Shown here piece by piece: positions 20,646-33,800 of a stretch of 64,000 nucleotides of DNA. Origin of the DNA: Crotophaga sulcirostris. Taxonomy: Eukaryota > Chordata > Aves > Cuculiformes > Crotophagidae. The stretch is from positions 629,497 to 693,496 of the forward strand of contig VYZB01000035.1 of the NCBI GenBank assembly GCA_013397455.1, in the 5' to 3' direction. A program made the position numbers and the translations under genes. The notes under the pieces were generated by a model, which was not told the origin of the DNA, did no database searches, and saw only the letters and a program-made list of their open reading frames with translations. Each line of letters starts with the position of its first letter. Within the stretch, counting starts at the first letter, position 1.

Positions 20646-23600
20646 GAAAGTGTTTTAAGGGTAAAATTAGAGCTTTCTTATTAATCAGAAAATACCTCCT
20701 AGGGTCATATATAAATGAGAGATCTGGGCAGGCCAGTTTTATCTGGTTTTATTTGTATCTCATAGAAATGCACAGTTATAGTGCCAAGTTCTAGAAATGT
20801 AGTCTGCGGTAGTCCTGTCGCTGCTTTCTAAACTGGGCATTTTGGCTGCTGCATTCTCTAAACCCATTGTATATGAGAAGTAGTGGGAGAGGACTGACAA
20901 ATCTGGATTCTAACATCAGTTGTCCTGGCCTTCCAAAAAACTTGTGCACATTAGCTGATTTGTTTGATTCTCTAGGACAGAGGTAATCTTTGAGATCCAT
21001 GGATCAAGATCATAATATTGTAGCTAACTAGACTGTCATCGTTACACTTCTGCATCCGTAGTGTGGCTAAGTGTCACAGGTGCATAACTGTAAAAGACAA
21101 AGTCAGTTAGCAAATGTTTGTATTGGACTTTAGCACTAAATCTCCTTTTCTGTCCCTTGCGCTCTCTCTCATTCCCTCTCCCTTTCACTTTGTAAAAAGA
21201 AATACGTCAGTAGTAAGGATCCTTCTGCAAATGTTCTTATCTGAAAGTCTAACACAAACTTAAGAATGTGGCATACATGAAGTGGTACCACCTCAAATAC
21301 TATCTTATCATGATGATAAAGATCCTAAACTGAGTCTCTAATTTGCAGTCTTCTGCTTGCCGTATTTTACCTTTTCTGCACTTGTACGACTTAAACTCTC
21401 TGAATAACAAAAAAGGTTTCCAAGGACTGTTCGTGTTAATTTAATTACTTCTATGCAAGATTTCTTGAACTTTTTGATTCTTTTTCACTTATTCCAGTAA
21501 AAAGTTATTTGATTTATATTAATAGCGTGGTAAAGTGAAAGATCCACTATTGGATCCTCAAGCAGACAAGAAATTTCCCATTGAAAACAGTTGCATAAAA
21601 TACTAGGAGTTTCAATATTCTCTCCACACTGTCTGTCATGAAGTTTTCTTATGTTAGGCTGGTTGCTGAAAGGCATCTTGGTTTTGTAGCGAGGGCTTTT
21701 ACAACAACCAAGTAAGAATAATACGGTAATAAAATTTACAAAGACAGATTTACAGAAATATGTATAAGTCATGGTTATGTGTTTGTGTCCTGTGGCTAGA
21801 TACAATAGATTCTCTCATTTAGTCTGTTGTCCAAATGCAGTTTCAGATGCTTAGGAACTATGTAGTCAGGGATCCAATTCTTGGGCAATTTTTACATCTT
21901 TGTGTTTCTAGGCACTGAAGGAGAATCCAGAGAGTTTGGAGAAGCTGGTAGTGTGTATAAAGATCAGAAGGAGGTCTGATTCCTTGTGTCAGTTCCAGAA
22001 AAGGGAAGATAACACTGTGCCTTGAGCAGTCAGTTCCTTCTGAAGCAAGGACTGTCAGGAAAAATACTTGCTTCTGGATTTTTTTGTTGCTCTTCTGGGG
22101 TTTGTTTTTTGTAAATTTGTCCTTCCATCACCACTTACTTACTTTAGCATGCTGTCATCCTTGCTGTCCACCAAGATCCTAGTCAATTAAGTGTTTTAAA
22201 ATAATGAAAGTTCTTAAAATGTGCATTGTAAAGCAGTCACTTTACAGCTTTGCTGTTCTAAAGGCAAAATTCGACTTTTAATGGTTTTGTATGATAATAG
22301 AATTTAAAGTATTTTAACAACAACATAGTCCTCAAAATGCAAACTTAAGAATCAGCATGTAGTATAACACAGGAATTAGGGCTCTAGTGGTGCTTTTGGC
22401 AAAGGGAGATATAAAATTACACTCTGAAAATGTTTTTGATATTCATGCAAGCATAAATTGTGTATAGATATAGTGTTTGTTTTCCCCAGTAAAAAGGGTT
22501 TGCACAAAATGTTCTTGTAGCAGGCGGTGCAGTTTGTGTTCATGTGTGTTCTTGCAGAAAGGGCTACTTCTGTTTCTTGATCTTTGAAGTTATTTGCTTT
22601 CCCAGGCCCCAAGAGACCAGATCCTGCCCAGTCTATTTCTTACTCTTTTGAGAACCATTCTTTCTGTTTTTTCTTTCCCTTTGTACAGTCTGATTTCCCT
22701 CTGGGTTCTGCTTTAACTTATGAAACAACATTCCTCTTTAGACATCCAAATACGTAAGTTGCCTGCCTTTAGTAGCTGTGTCACACTTTTTTAAGCAGCT
22801 ATCAAATAAAACTTTAATTAAAGTTATTAATTTATAAATTGTAAGTGAAGTATGGAAAGCGTGATTGAAAACTTCTTATGTAATGAATTTAAAAGGCTGT
22901 ATGATTTATATTCTGTAAATATTTATAAATGGTGACTGAAGGGAGCTGATGCTTTTCATGTTTGCTTCTTCAGTAAAGAGTTAGCTTTTTTTCTGTGTTC
23001 AACTGTTTGTTCAGGTGTTCTCTTTTCACCAGTTTCCTCACCCGGAAATTGCCTTGCCACCTAGATGGAACTAAGGTGGTCCAGATTTGTGGTTACTGAA
23101 AGGTTGCTCCTAACAATTTTAAAGTTTTAAAATACTTTCGCATAATTCCTTTGGAATAATTGTTTTCAATGTGCTTTAGGTGGATATAGTAATAAATTGT
23201 CATGCTGATATTGACTCAGGCATTTTAGGTCCTTATCTAATTGCTCTTTTTATGTTTCACACTTTAATTAAAATGTTCTAAACTCCACTGAGTAGATGGG
23301 TCACTCCAGGAGATGCTGACAGAGTTTTAGAAAAGGATTTGGAACAAATGTGTTTAGAAGTCCTCAAATACTTCATGTTCTTTCTCTGCTGTGTTGGTGC
23401 ATGCTAAATTGTTATTAAAAAGTGATCAGAGGTAGTTGTATTGAACACAACCAGATTTTCCTTAGAGGCAAGTAAAATGTATGTACATTACAGAGTTAGA
23501 GGGGCAATTATGCCAGGAACAGAAGATTATCTTCTGCTCAAAGTATTTTAATAGGCAGATGGCAGCTATTAACTTATTATTGTGGGAGGAAGGAATCAAA

Positions 23601-26600
23601 GTCATAATCGGGGAGAATGATGTTTGCCATGTAATTAAACTATTTAACCAGTGCTGTACACTGTTGTGTGCATATGAGAATATTGAAGAACCAATGAAAC
23701 GATGTGGTCTTGCAAGGGTAAATACTTCAGTCATGTTGTGGGTCAAATGGTGCAGAAGGTTTCACAGCAAAGAAAAGGTGATGGTGAAGAAGGAAAGATT
23801 ACTTGAACAGCCTGACAGATTTATTTTTTTTAAAAAAAGGCTGCTGAATAATGTCATTCATATAAACTGAATCACAGTGTATTTTTTAAGATTTAAATAA
23901 GGTCTTTGCAGTGTTAAATAACAGATATTGTCAGGAAGCTGGAAGTCAAATACTACCGGTGGATGGGAGAAAAGTCTTCCCGTGTAGCTTTAAATTGCTT
24001 CAAAAGGAAACGTAGACAGTGAGCAAATGATGAAGTCTGCATTAAGTACAAGGAATACAGAAAAGTATATAATGAAAAGAGTTTGTATCCATTCAAGAGA
24101 TGTTCAAAGACAATTAAAAAACTAGGAAATAGATTTAGACCTCGATCTAGAATCAGAAGACTGCTCAGTTGTGTCCAGGTCTGCACAGAAATACGGAGCA
24201 GGGGGAGTGCCAGTATTCTAGTCACAGTTGCATGCTGCACATGAGAATCAAAGACAAGGAGAGGTAAGGTAGAATAAGACTTAAACAACTGAGTAGGAAT
24301 GAAGATGTGAATGGAAGTTATTATCAGAGGTGTAAGCATTGGAATACTGGTGTATTTTGGAAAATAGCATTGTGTTATGTCCATCCTACAACAGAAGTCA
24401 TCTTAAATAAGGTAACAGAAGAAGGAAGAGAAGACAGGCACTGTCTTATGTCCTCTTTCTAGACCTTCTTAAGGTACTGAAGTTACAACAGTCCTCATAA
24501 CAGACTGGAGAATCTATATGGAGTAGGTGCAGGTTTGAGTGATATTCTCACCACGAGTGCAATCTAATGCAACCTTGAAGAGGTGACAGCTCATGCCATG
24601 TGCTGAGCTAAACCCTTTCCTTCTCTTACCAATTGGCCTGCGTCCAGAGCGGCTGTCAGAGAAGGTTCAGGGCTTATCTCCCCTGTTGGTCTCCAAGGAG
24701 AAAAAACCACACTCTCTCTGTGATGGCCGCCATTTTGGCTGATACTTGAGGGTAAATAAGAGACCTCAAAGGCAGAGACTGTATGGTGTGGCTGGAAGGG
24801 TCATCTCCGTTTCCCAGTCTGTTAAATAGCCTCCTCTCCTGCAGCATGGTCCTTTGTGTAACCCAGGTGGACTGCAGAGGATTGCCTCCTGTCTTCGAAC
24901 CCTTCTCAACAGAAGGAAAGGCCGAGAAACCTGTTTCTGTGGAAACTTCACCAATATCCAGGGTCATAAACCCCAGATGTCTCCGCCCACAGCCTCAATA
25001 AGCAAACATGTTTCTTTGTAATGGCATGCTACAGAACACTGAGTGGGCAAAGCCACAAAATTAATGATGCCAAAAACTCTGAAGTCCTCAACATGGAGCT
25101 TAACTTTAAGAACAGAATAATAAATACTTTATTTTACAGTTCTGGATGCTGGCAAAAATAAAGGGGAGGAAAACGAAATTAAGCTTGGTGTTGAACAGGC
25201 CCTGCTAAATGGTGATGTTCTGGTTGAGAAGTATTTTGTGTGGCCTGTGTCCAGAGATTTAGTGTCACACTAACTCCAAATTCCAGGTGTATCAGAGCAA
25301 CCCACAGCAGCAATGACTGGAAGAGCATTTGCAAGAAATGAGGGGGCACAAATTAGAGCTGCTTTTCAATATGCTTGGGGTATGTGTTTTAACAAATAAA
25401 AATTTGTTTTATCTTAAACAAAGTGCCTGTGTAAGGGAATACATGGCTTTTGTCTCTGGTAAAATGGATTGTTTTCAAATAGCGTTCGTATAAATGAGCT
25501 TTATTTTTATTGTTCTTAAGTGGAAATGCAGTTGTGTTGCAGGTAAACGTGTAGGTCAAGTTTGTTTAAGGAAGCCTGAAGGAGGCCTACACTGTCAGAT
25601 AACCTACCTTGGGAAGGCAAAAGTGCACTTGTAGAGAAGTAGCTTGTCTTAATGACGAAGGAGTCAAAGGGTATTGCAAACTGAACCAAGTGGTGCTTAA
25701 AAAAATGGAGGTGGGATGGAGGGGGAACACAAGACATGCCCGCTCTGAGAAGCATGTGGATTCACTTGGTGGCCCTGAGTTCTGACATAGTGTGACATAA
25801 ACATTTAAGAGCAACTCTAGGACAGGAACAATGCCTTTGTTGCAACTTAGTGATTTATTGTTGTTAATTTATAATTATGATGCAGCCTACAAAGCCTAGT
25901 TGCAAATCATGGACGTTTTGTACCAAGCATTGTGCAAAAATATATTTTTATCACCTTGCAGCACAGACACTTTGTTGGACGTTAATTGAGGAGGCTTGTG
26001 AGTTAATTATACTGCTGTTAGATTGCTATCTAGTGATACTATTTTGCACCTGGCTTTAAAAAATACAATAAACTGATCCTTTCATAGGAGAGGTTATTAA
26101 ATCCTGCTGTTAAGTTTCTGTGATTTTGATTCAGTGAAGCAAATGTGTGAGCTTAATTATACAGTTGATGGGATCACAGTCACTTCTACCTGCTGAGGAT
26201 GGCACCCAAGGTGCCTGTCTATTCTGAGATTAGAAAAATGTACCTTCATGTATTTTTAGTATGAAACGGTGGGTTTAAGAAATGTGACTGACAACTTCCA
26301 CCTCTGACTGCCAGTATTTCCATGTCATAGCTCTTATCTTCCCCTACGTTTCTTTTTCTCTAGTCTGATTATATATGCTTTATTCCTTCATTTGTTTTAT
26401 GCAGTATGTTGCAGTTTCTAGAGTACCTTATTTGTAGAGAACAAGTCTCTTTTGTGACTCAGTGCCATCCACTTTCTCATTCCCTATTATTCCATCGTGA
26501 CTTCATCTTTTTTCTTTTTTTTCTCTTCTAAAGAAAGAAAAAGATATGAGAATCCTTCCACTTGTGGCATCTTTTTTTTTTTACCCTTGGCCTCACAGAA

Positions 26601-29311
26601 GGTTGTGCAGAATGATCAGTAGAATGCACAGTAAGTGGTACAATACTGTCATTACTATCTGTATTGACATAATAGAAAGAAGCATCTGCTGTCTTTAAAC
26701 TAGTTACATTTCACAACAATTGCTTTGTATTTCCATAGCTACAGCTTAGAAAGCGATGTCTCCCTTGTCTTCCCCCGGCAAGCATTATTATTATTTTGTA
26801 AGAAGAGAGCTAGCTATGGGATACAATTCATAAGATAATGCCTTGCATTTCTGACTGTTCAGATAATTATTTTTTTTGAAAGATCAGTTCTCAGGTTGAA
26901 GCTTGGTACCTGCTTTTAATAAGTGATATATATATTTTTTACGATGATTGCTAGTCTCACTTTTATTCATTGCACTTCTGTCTTTGGGATGATTGTCAAA
27001 CTCCTTACCACTGTGTGTGGCTTCTTGGTGCAGTGGTCAAACTGTGGAGTCTGTTTTCTCCCAGTTATTTGTGTGTAGATTGTCTTTGTTCGCTAGCATA
27101 GATTGGTGGCTATTTCAGTGGCTTCTGGGGGAAAAATAACACTAAGATATTCTCAATGTATGATTAATTTCTTTTTAATTTACCAAAACAGAGAAAGGAT
27201 TTAGCACACTACAACTGGCTCTTTATCCAGGAGCTTCAAGTAGAAGTGTTCCTTTCTTTTGGTAACCTGTGAATCTATCTCATAGCTACGGATAGATTTG
27301 TTAATGCCTGGTTTTGCAAGGTTTAAGAAATGAAATGGAAGGCCTTAGTAAGGTCTACAATGAGGTGCTCCAGCACAACTGAAGACACTTATTTTGAAGT
27401 GATAAACTACGTCCTAGAGCTCTTGAACACCACAAAGCTGTACTCCCTCCCTCTCCTTGACACCACTCCCAACCCAAAGCCCAGTGGAGAGAGGAAGTGA
27501 AGGCACTTGCCCATCCATATCTCTCTTCCATGAAGCATACTCAGAGAAAATGGAAGATTGAGCCCCCATGGTCACGGGAAGTAGAACCTATAGTTTTATT
27601 TAGTGTTTACAATTTTAACTACATGACATGTACACCTTGAGTTCTTCACTCAAGATGAACCTAGCCTCTTCTTCCAATCATAGCTTCAGAATCAACCTTC
27701 CTTCTAGTCCAAGTGCTCTAGGAGAAAGGCAGGCAGTATGGTAATTGCCAGTCTCGAGCAGTTCAGTTTTGTCAACAGTTGGAACCAAACACAGAAGGAA
27801 AGATCTTCCTTCAAGTGGTTTGTTTTCTAGGTGGATTGAATGAAAGTGTATTTTCCTATTTAGATCATCACATAACTTCAGAGTGGAAAAAAGGGTACTG
27901 GAAATCTTTGCAATTTTTAATAGTTTTCCTGATCAGTTTAGTTATTTACTGTACATGCTTCTAGTCCCCTTTTCTCCCCCTTAATCTCTGTATCTGGCAT
28001 TAAGACTGCATTATAAAGAAGATCAAAGACACTAATGCAGTGTCTGGACAGTTCCTTTGTTCTACTTACCATTTCATCCCTTTGAAGACTTAATTGCAAT
28101 TTAAATTTGTAAACAAGTGTTTTCCAATAAGAAACGATTCTTCTGCATACCTTGCTATCCTTTAGCTACACTATAATGACATGGCAAAAGAATCTGTAAC
28201 ATTGTTTTGCCTACTAGAAGTGTTATGTAAGGTTTTCGCACTATTTGATAGGAATACTAGATAACAAGGTAGATATGCTATTTTTGATTGATTGGGAAAC
28301 AATAATATAGAGTGGTAAAAGGGCTTCAATTTTTAACTGTTTTGTTAGAATAAAGGTTCATCTATATATTTTCCTGAAATGAATGTCAGAAAATGTACAT
28401 GAGTATAAATTTGGTGTTCTTGCCTTTAATTTTGCTCTCACTATGGTTAATTAAATGGACATCACTGCTAACAGCGTGTGCTTTCTGGTTTTTTGTTTGT
28501 TTGTTTTTGTGGTGTTTTGGTGTTTTGTTATTAAGTATGGTCAACGTACAAGAATTAGCCTGACACTTAATACTCTAGGATGTGGGCCTGAGTTTAATAT
28601 GGGGAAGCTACATAAATAGCACTAATTAGAACACCTTCATCCAATTAATCTTCAGATATTTGAATGAGTCTAAAGATCTGTCTTGGATTTTATCATTTTA
28701 TTGTTTGTTTAATTGAAATTTTGTGGAATAGTTATAAATCCTGTACTTTCAAAGTGTCATATTTAATCTCATATTTACTGTTCTAGTAGCAAACGTGCAC
28801 AGGTACAGATAAATTCTGAAACAGTTTCTTGCATTAAATCAGATTTAAGAGGAAACTGTAGATAGAATTTGTGTTACTAGCCTCAAATAGCGTGAACTTC
28901 GGGAGAAAACTCAAAAATGCCCATCAAGTGTTTCAGTAAACTGTAATTCCTTGTACAGTTGTTGTATTATCTTGTTGTATGAATCTTTCAGAAGATTACA
29001 TTAAATGTGTTCCCCCAGCTATCTACCTCCTACTTTTTCTGTATAAATATCCTAATACAAAGGGTTTTCTACTAGATAGTTTTGAGTTGGATCCTTCTGT
29101 ATCACTTGCAGTTGATAATTACTGATAATCCCATACTTTTAACGTTTCTTGCATATTTTATCTGTGTAACACTAAGTACTAAAACTGTCATTAAAGTAAA
29201 AGCCAAACGGCTCTTTTTACTGATTTATACCTACTATATGCTTTCCCATACTTAATAGGGGTATTTTTTTCTTTTAAAGTAACATCTGTCCAGGCAATCC
29301 TTAGTCTGCCT
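20646..29311. other. presumed TPD52L1 intron 1, mostly unrecognised
   Basis: About 8.7 kb of AT-rich DNA. The largest frames (129 codons at 23481-23870 +; 143 codons at 23953-24384 -) have no recognisable domain, no CpG island and no convincing splice context. The stretch from about 24600 to 25010 is richer in GC than its surroundings and is listed separately. Confidence 0.45.
24600..25010. promoter_or_regulatory. GC-richer island with a YY1-type motif, unassigned
   Basis: This segment stands out from AT-rich flanks. It contains GGCCGCCATTTTGGC (24725-24739), which fits the YY1 consensus CCGCCATNTT, and TCTCCGCCCACAGCC near 24980. Open frames of 97 codons (minus, 24674-24967) and 72 codons (plus, 24783-25001) overlap it, with no recognised domain. 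It could be an intronic enhancer, an LTR remnant or a decayed pseudogene; the sequence alone does not decide. Confidence 0.25.
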
Positions 29312-30358
29312 GTTCATAGAGTCATAGAATGGTTTGGGTTGGAAGGGGCCATGAAGGTCATCTAGTCCAACCCCCCTCCAGTGGGCAAGGACGTCTTCCA
29401 CTGGATCAGGTTGCTCAGAGCACCATCCGACCTGACCTTGAATATTTCCAGGGATGGGGCATCTACCACCTCTCTGGGGAACCTCTTCCAGTGTTTCACC
29501 ACCCTCAGCGTAAAAAAATCTTCCTAATATCTAGACTAACCCTCTCCTCCTTTAGTTTAACACCATTACTCCCTGTCCTATTGCTACAGGCCCTGCTAAA
29601 ATGTTTTTCCCCATCTTTCTTATATGACACCTTTAAGTATTGAAAGGCCACATTAAGATCTCCTTGGAGTCTTGTCTTCTCCAAGCTGAACAACCCCAAC
29701 TCCCTCAGCCTTTCTTCATAGGGGAGGTGTTCCAGACCTTTAATAATTTTTGTGGCCCTCTGGATCTGGTCCAACAGGTCCATGTCTTTACTGTACTGAG
29801 TGCTCTGGAGGTGGATGCAGTATTCCAGGTGTGGTCTCACCAGAGCAGGGTAGAGAGGCAGAATCACCTCCCTCAACCTGATGACAATGTTTCTTCTGAT
29901 GCAGCCCAGCATACTGTTTGCCTTCTGGCCTGCAAGTGCACATTGCTGCTTCATGTCCAACTTCTCATCCACCAAGACCCTCAGGTCATTCTCTACAGAG
30001 CTGCTCTCAATCTCTTTATCCCCTAGTCTGTATCCATACTGAGGGCTGCCCCAACCCAGGCATAGAACCTTGCACTTTGCCTTGTTGAACCTTATGAGAT
30101 TTCTACAAGACTGTTTCTCCAGCTTGTCCAGGTCCCTCTGGACGGCATCCCATCCCTCAGGGGTGTCAACCTCACCACTCAACTTGGTGTCATCCACAAA
30201 CTTGCTGAGGATGCACTTGATCCCATCATCTATGTAATTGATGAAGATACTAAACAACACCGGTCCCAGAATAGACCCCTGAGGGACACCACTTGTCCCT
30301 GGTCTCAATCTGGACATTGAGATGTTGATCACTACCTTCTGGCTGCGACCATCCAACC
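29312..30358 (-). mobile_element. CR1 LINE, 5'-truncated (about 1.05 kb)
   Basis: The 3' terminus is at the left (TTCATAGAGTCATAGAATGG, TTTGGGTTGGAAGGGGCCAT). The minus strand encodes the second half of CR1 reverse transcriptase in a 283-codon frame (30356 down to 29505): [18 protein letters not shown] (RT domain 4), the [11 protein letters not shown] catalytic box, [41 protein letters not shown] and the start of the C-terminal block. The last part (VVKHWKRFPREVVDAPSLEI) is in another frame after a break near 29510. The 5' truncation abuts another CR1 3' end at 30362. Confidence 0.96.
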
Positions 30359-30361
30359 AAT

Positions 30362-30475
30362 TGAATCATAAAATCGTTCAGTTGGAAAAGAGCTTTGAGA
30401 TCACTGAGCCCAACTGTACCTTTCCTCTGCTAAACCAGATCCCCCAGAAACTCATCTACCCGTCTTTTATTGGAG
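30362..30475 (-). mobile_element. CR1 LINE 3'-end fragment
   Basis: AATCATAAAATCGTTCAGTT, GGAAAAGAGCTTTGAGATCA then CTGAGCCCAACTGTACC is the antisense CR1 terminus of a different subfamily from its left neighbour. The 29312-30358 copy is joined to the outer (3') end of this fragment. Confidence 0.8.
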
Positions 30476-30800
30476 GATAAGTAAAATAATTATCCTGCTG
30501 TTTGCGGAGGATAAATGAGAGTTTTATTTGTCACTTCATATAGAAAACTAATTTAGCCATTGGAAAATGTTTCACTTTGAAATTTTATACTCCCTATATT
30601 TTGTCAGAAGGAGCCTTGACTGAGAGTTAATAAGTATTTTCCCTAATCCTTTAAGTTAGGAGGAAGAATGATTTAAATTAATTTTACGCCTTCTGTATAC
30701 TTTCAGCAAACTGTTGGGAAAACAGAGCCTCGAAGAGTTACCTGACCAGATTCATAGCTTCCCAACAAGCTTATTTTAATAAGCAGCTAATGATCATTTG

Positions 30801-30883
30801 AATACTATTATTTTTTAATACTATTATTTTTAATACTATTATTTTTTAATACTATTACAATTATTACTATTTGAATACTATTA
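30801..30883. repeat. AATACTATTATTTTTT minisatellite
   Basis: Three near-perfect units of 15-16 bp beginning AATACTATTATTTTT, at 30801, 30817 and 30832, plus two decayed units to about 30883. Confidence 0.9.
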
Positions 30884-33800
30884 CAGCCTGAATTTAAAGG
30901 AAAAGATGGGGTTTGCCAAGATACCAGCAAATGGAAATCGAGATGCACTGTAAAAGCTATCGTATTCCAGTGCTGCAAGAGAGATGTGCTTTGGACATCT
31001 GATCAAAGTGTCTTTCTGTGCTTCTGTTCCTGTGAGAAGTTACAGATTATTTATGTAACTTTAGATATATTATAACTATGTGTGGATATGTAGTTATCTA
31101 TATAGATATATACTATGTAGATATATTTGATTCCAGGTAAATTGTGAACTGGTTAAGTTTGCTTTGCCTGCAAAAGAAGTGTGAAGCTAAGAGCAGCTGT
31201 ATTAGGTGCTCAGCTGCAGCATTTGTAATGTATGTATAAACTGAATGTCCGTATGTGCACACAGATGAATGTGTGCATTGATAATTTTTTTTTCCTGGAT
31301 GCGATACATAATCGTTGGAATTGAACGTATGGAATTGAATTCCAATTGAATTGGAATTGAATTGAATGATGAAGTATAAAAATGCAGTGTTATCTTAAAA
31401 TCCTGGCTTTTAGAAGCCTAAATCTGACACTCTTCTATATAGCGTAGAGAAGTACTTAGGTTCTAGGACTCTAACTATTTAGCTGAACCAACTCATCCTT
31501 GTGTGTGTTTTCATGAACTGTTAGACTAAGTGCATTTAACAAAAATGCCCAGCTAGATGAAAGACACTAAATAGGATCCTACCTTGTTCTTTTATTCTTA
31601 AAATAATTACTCGTGGTTAATTCAGGACATACCAGCAATCCCACTGAGGTCTTGTATGCTGTTGCGCCTCTGTAGTTTGTGCATCTATAATCAATGTCTG
31701 AAAGGTGTATTTCACAGGTACTTGAAAGAACCCTGCAGGGAAGGCTGAGAGGAGGCTATGCTTCCTGTACAGAGTGGAAGGTGAGAGAATATTTTAGGGT
31801 CAGCAGTACTAGCAATAGGAGCTGTTTTGCTACCAAAATAATTTGCAATTCTTATATATACTAGTGTGAATATTGCTGCAGGTTTCTGTTCTCCTTGGAA
31901 ACTGTGAAGCTATCAAGTTATCCTGTAAGTAGGAAAATATTGACAACCTAGTTTCCTGTGGTTTTTTTTTGTGGTTGGCTGACTTCCTTGAATCAAGTTA
32001 ATATAATACTATAGTTCCTGCTGAGGCTGTGCTGAACTCCTCCTGGGTAAGGTACTGTAGGAAGCCCACAGAAGATGTGTTTTGGTGTCATGGATGCTGT
32101 AGTACCCAGAAGTACAAACTTGGACATTTTTTCTGTTGTTTTAAAACCGATTTTATAAATGACCTTTCTTCCCTATTTGGTTTCTCCAATACTTTGTTTA
32201 AGGATGAGCTCATCCAGCATTCTCTGTGTCTGTGAAACCACATTAAATCTTCTCTACCAACTGGCTGTTTTCATTAAACTGGTTTTAAGACACCTCTATC
32301 TGTTTAAGATCTAGTACAGAACTCAGTGATAATTAGAAGGGAAATAGGGGAAAAGGGAAATAGAGACAGGCACATAAATAAGAAAAAAAAAACGACTGAA
32401 AAGAACTAAGTCTTGGGAGCCTTGCCTGCATACTTTGCTGTGCAGTTGAAATTATGGATGCTAAATTCCCTAGGATACCAATCACAGGGACAGATTTTTA
32501 TGTTTACATTCTTAATAGATGGAAAGAGTTGAGATTTCTCCTGCTTCAGGGAGCCTATTTTCTTCCTAAGGTGTTCAATTTTATTTTCTTGTTTATTCCT
32601 CCCTTTCCTAAGCTGAAGATTAAGAGAGGCAAATTAGGGAAGTGGTTTGTGAGGATAGCCCCGGATACTGTTGAAGAGACTTCTTCAGATCAGATGAAAA
32701 AAATGAGTTTATGTTGCCCAAGTGGGGAAAAGAAACTGAGAAGTTCAGATGACCTTGCACTAGAACTGAAGTATCCTACCTGTGCTAACAGACCTGACCC
32801 AGGACTGAAATGGTCAGTCATTAGTGGTGAGAGGTTACCAGTGAACCTGTCTTTACAGTAGAGTGGAATGACGGCAGAAGGTGAAGCCCAAGACTGAGAG
32901 CTAGTAGGTGTGGCTGGAAAAAATAAGGATCATGAAGGAAAGGCAGAGACTGAGAACAGCAAGGAAACAGTGAGAGAGTAGGTTGCTCATGATGGGGCTC
33001 ATAGGTGGAAGTTTTAGAACTGAGACTGGCTGAAATAAGACTGCAACCTGCAGTATGGTGGAGAGATGTTCAGACTGAAACTGTGACGTGACTGCAGCGA
33101 AGCCTTTGCAGAGGGACAGTAACAATTAGGGAGGACTTGAGTAGTGGCTTGAGCAAGAAAGTGGAGTCTGAAGGATCAGACTAGATCTTAGAGGACTTAG
33201 ATAAGAAGCAACAGATAAGAATTGAGACTGGCACTGAATGACTTTGCAGAAGATTGATGTCTGGTGTTTTGGAATGGATTGTAATTTCAGTTCAGTCTTG
33301 AGGTTTGATCTTGACCATTGGGTCTAGTTAAGTGTTACTCTTTGGTGATCTTGGCCCATGTTGGCTTCCAGGTCTATCTAACCATTGTCCGGGAATTCTG
33401 GCCTCTTTACCTAGCCAATCCCAAACTAATGCTGTCTCTTCAGTACAGATCTGCCTTCTTTTTAGCTCAAGTATCAGTTGGTCCAGGATGGCCTTGTCTC
33501 GTATCTACCCCAAAGCTTTCCTTAAGCTTTTTCTGCCTTAACCCTGTTGCCCTTGAGATTGTTCCTGGTGTTTCCAAGAACTGGCCTTTACTGCTACTCC
33601 TCTATCCATGGAAAAAAAGAGATTGCTTTCAAGACCGTGGGGACTAAGTTCAGCCTGATTCCCGTAGCAACACTATTAATCCTTAAACAAATACCAAACA
33701 ATTATGTTTAAAGATGGAGGGTGTTAATAAAGGTGATTTGGGAGTATTCCTGCGGAATAAATGTGCTTTTCTTTTATTGAGACTTTGGCAGTCTAGCTTT

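Noticed and set aside
23481..24384. 129-codon plus and 143-codon minus ORFs
   Set aside because: No domain, no conserved motif and no evidence of splicing; likely chance frames in intron DNA.
29640..30026. 128-codon plus-strand ORF
   Set aside because: It is the antisense shadow of the CR1 reverse-transcriptase frame at 29505-30356.
32454..32861. 135-codon plus-strand ORF
   Set aside because: No recognisable domain, no CpG island or splice support, and AT-driven composition; length is within chance for 64 kb.
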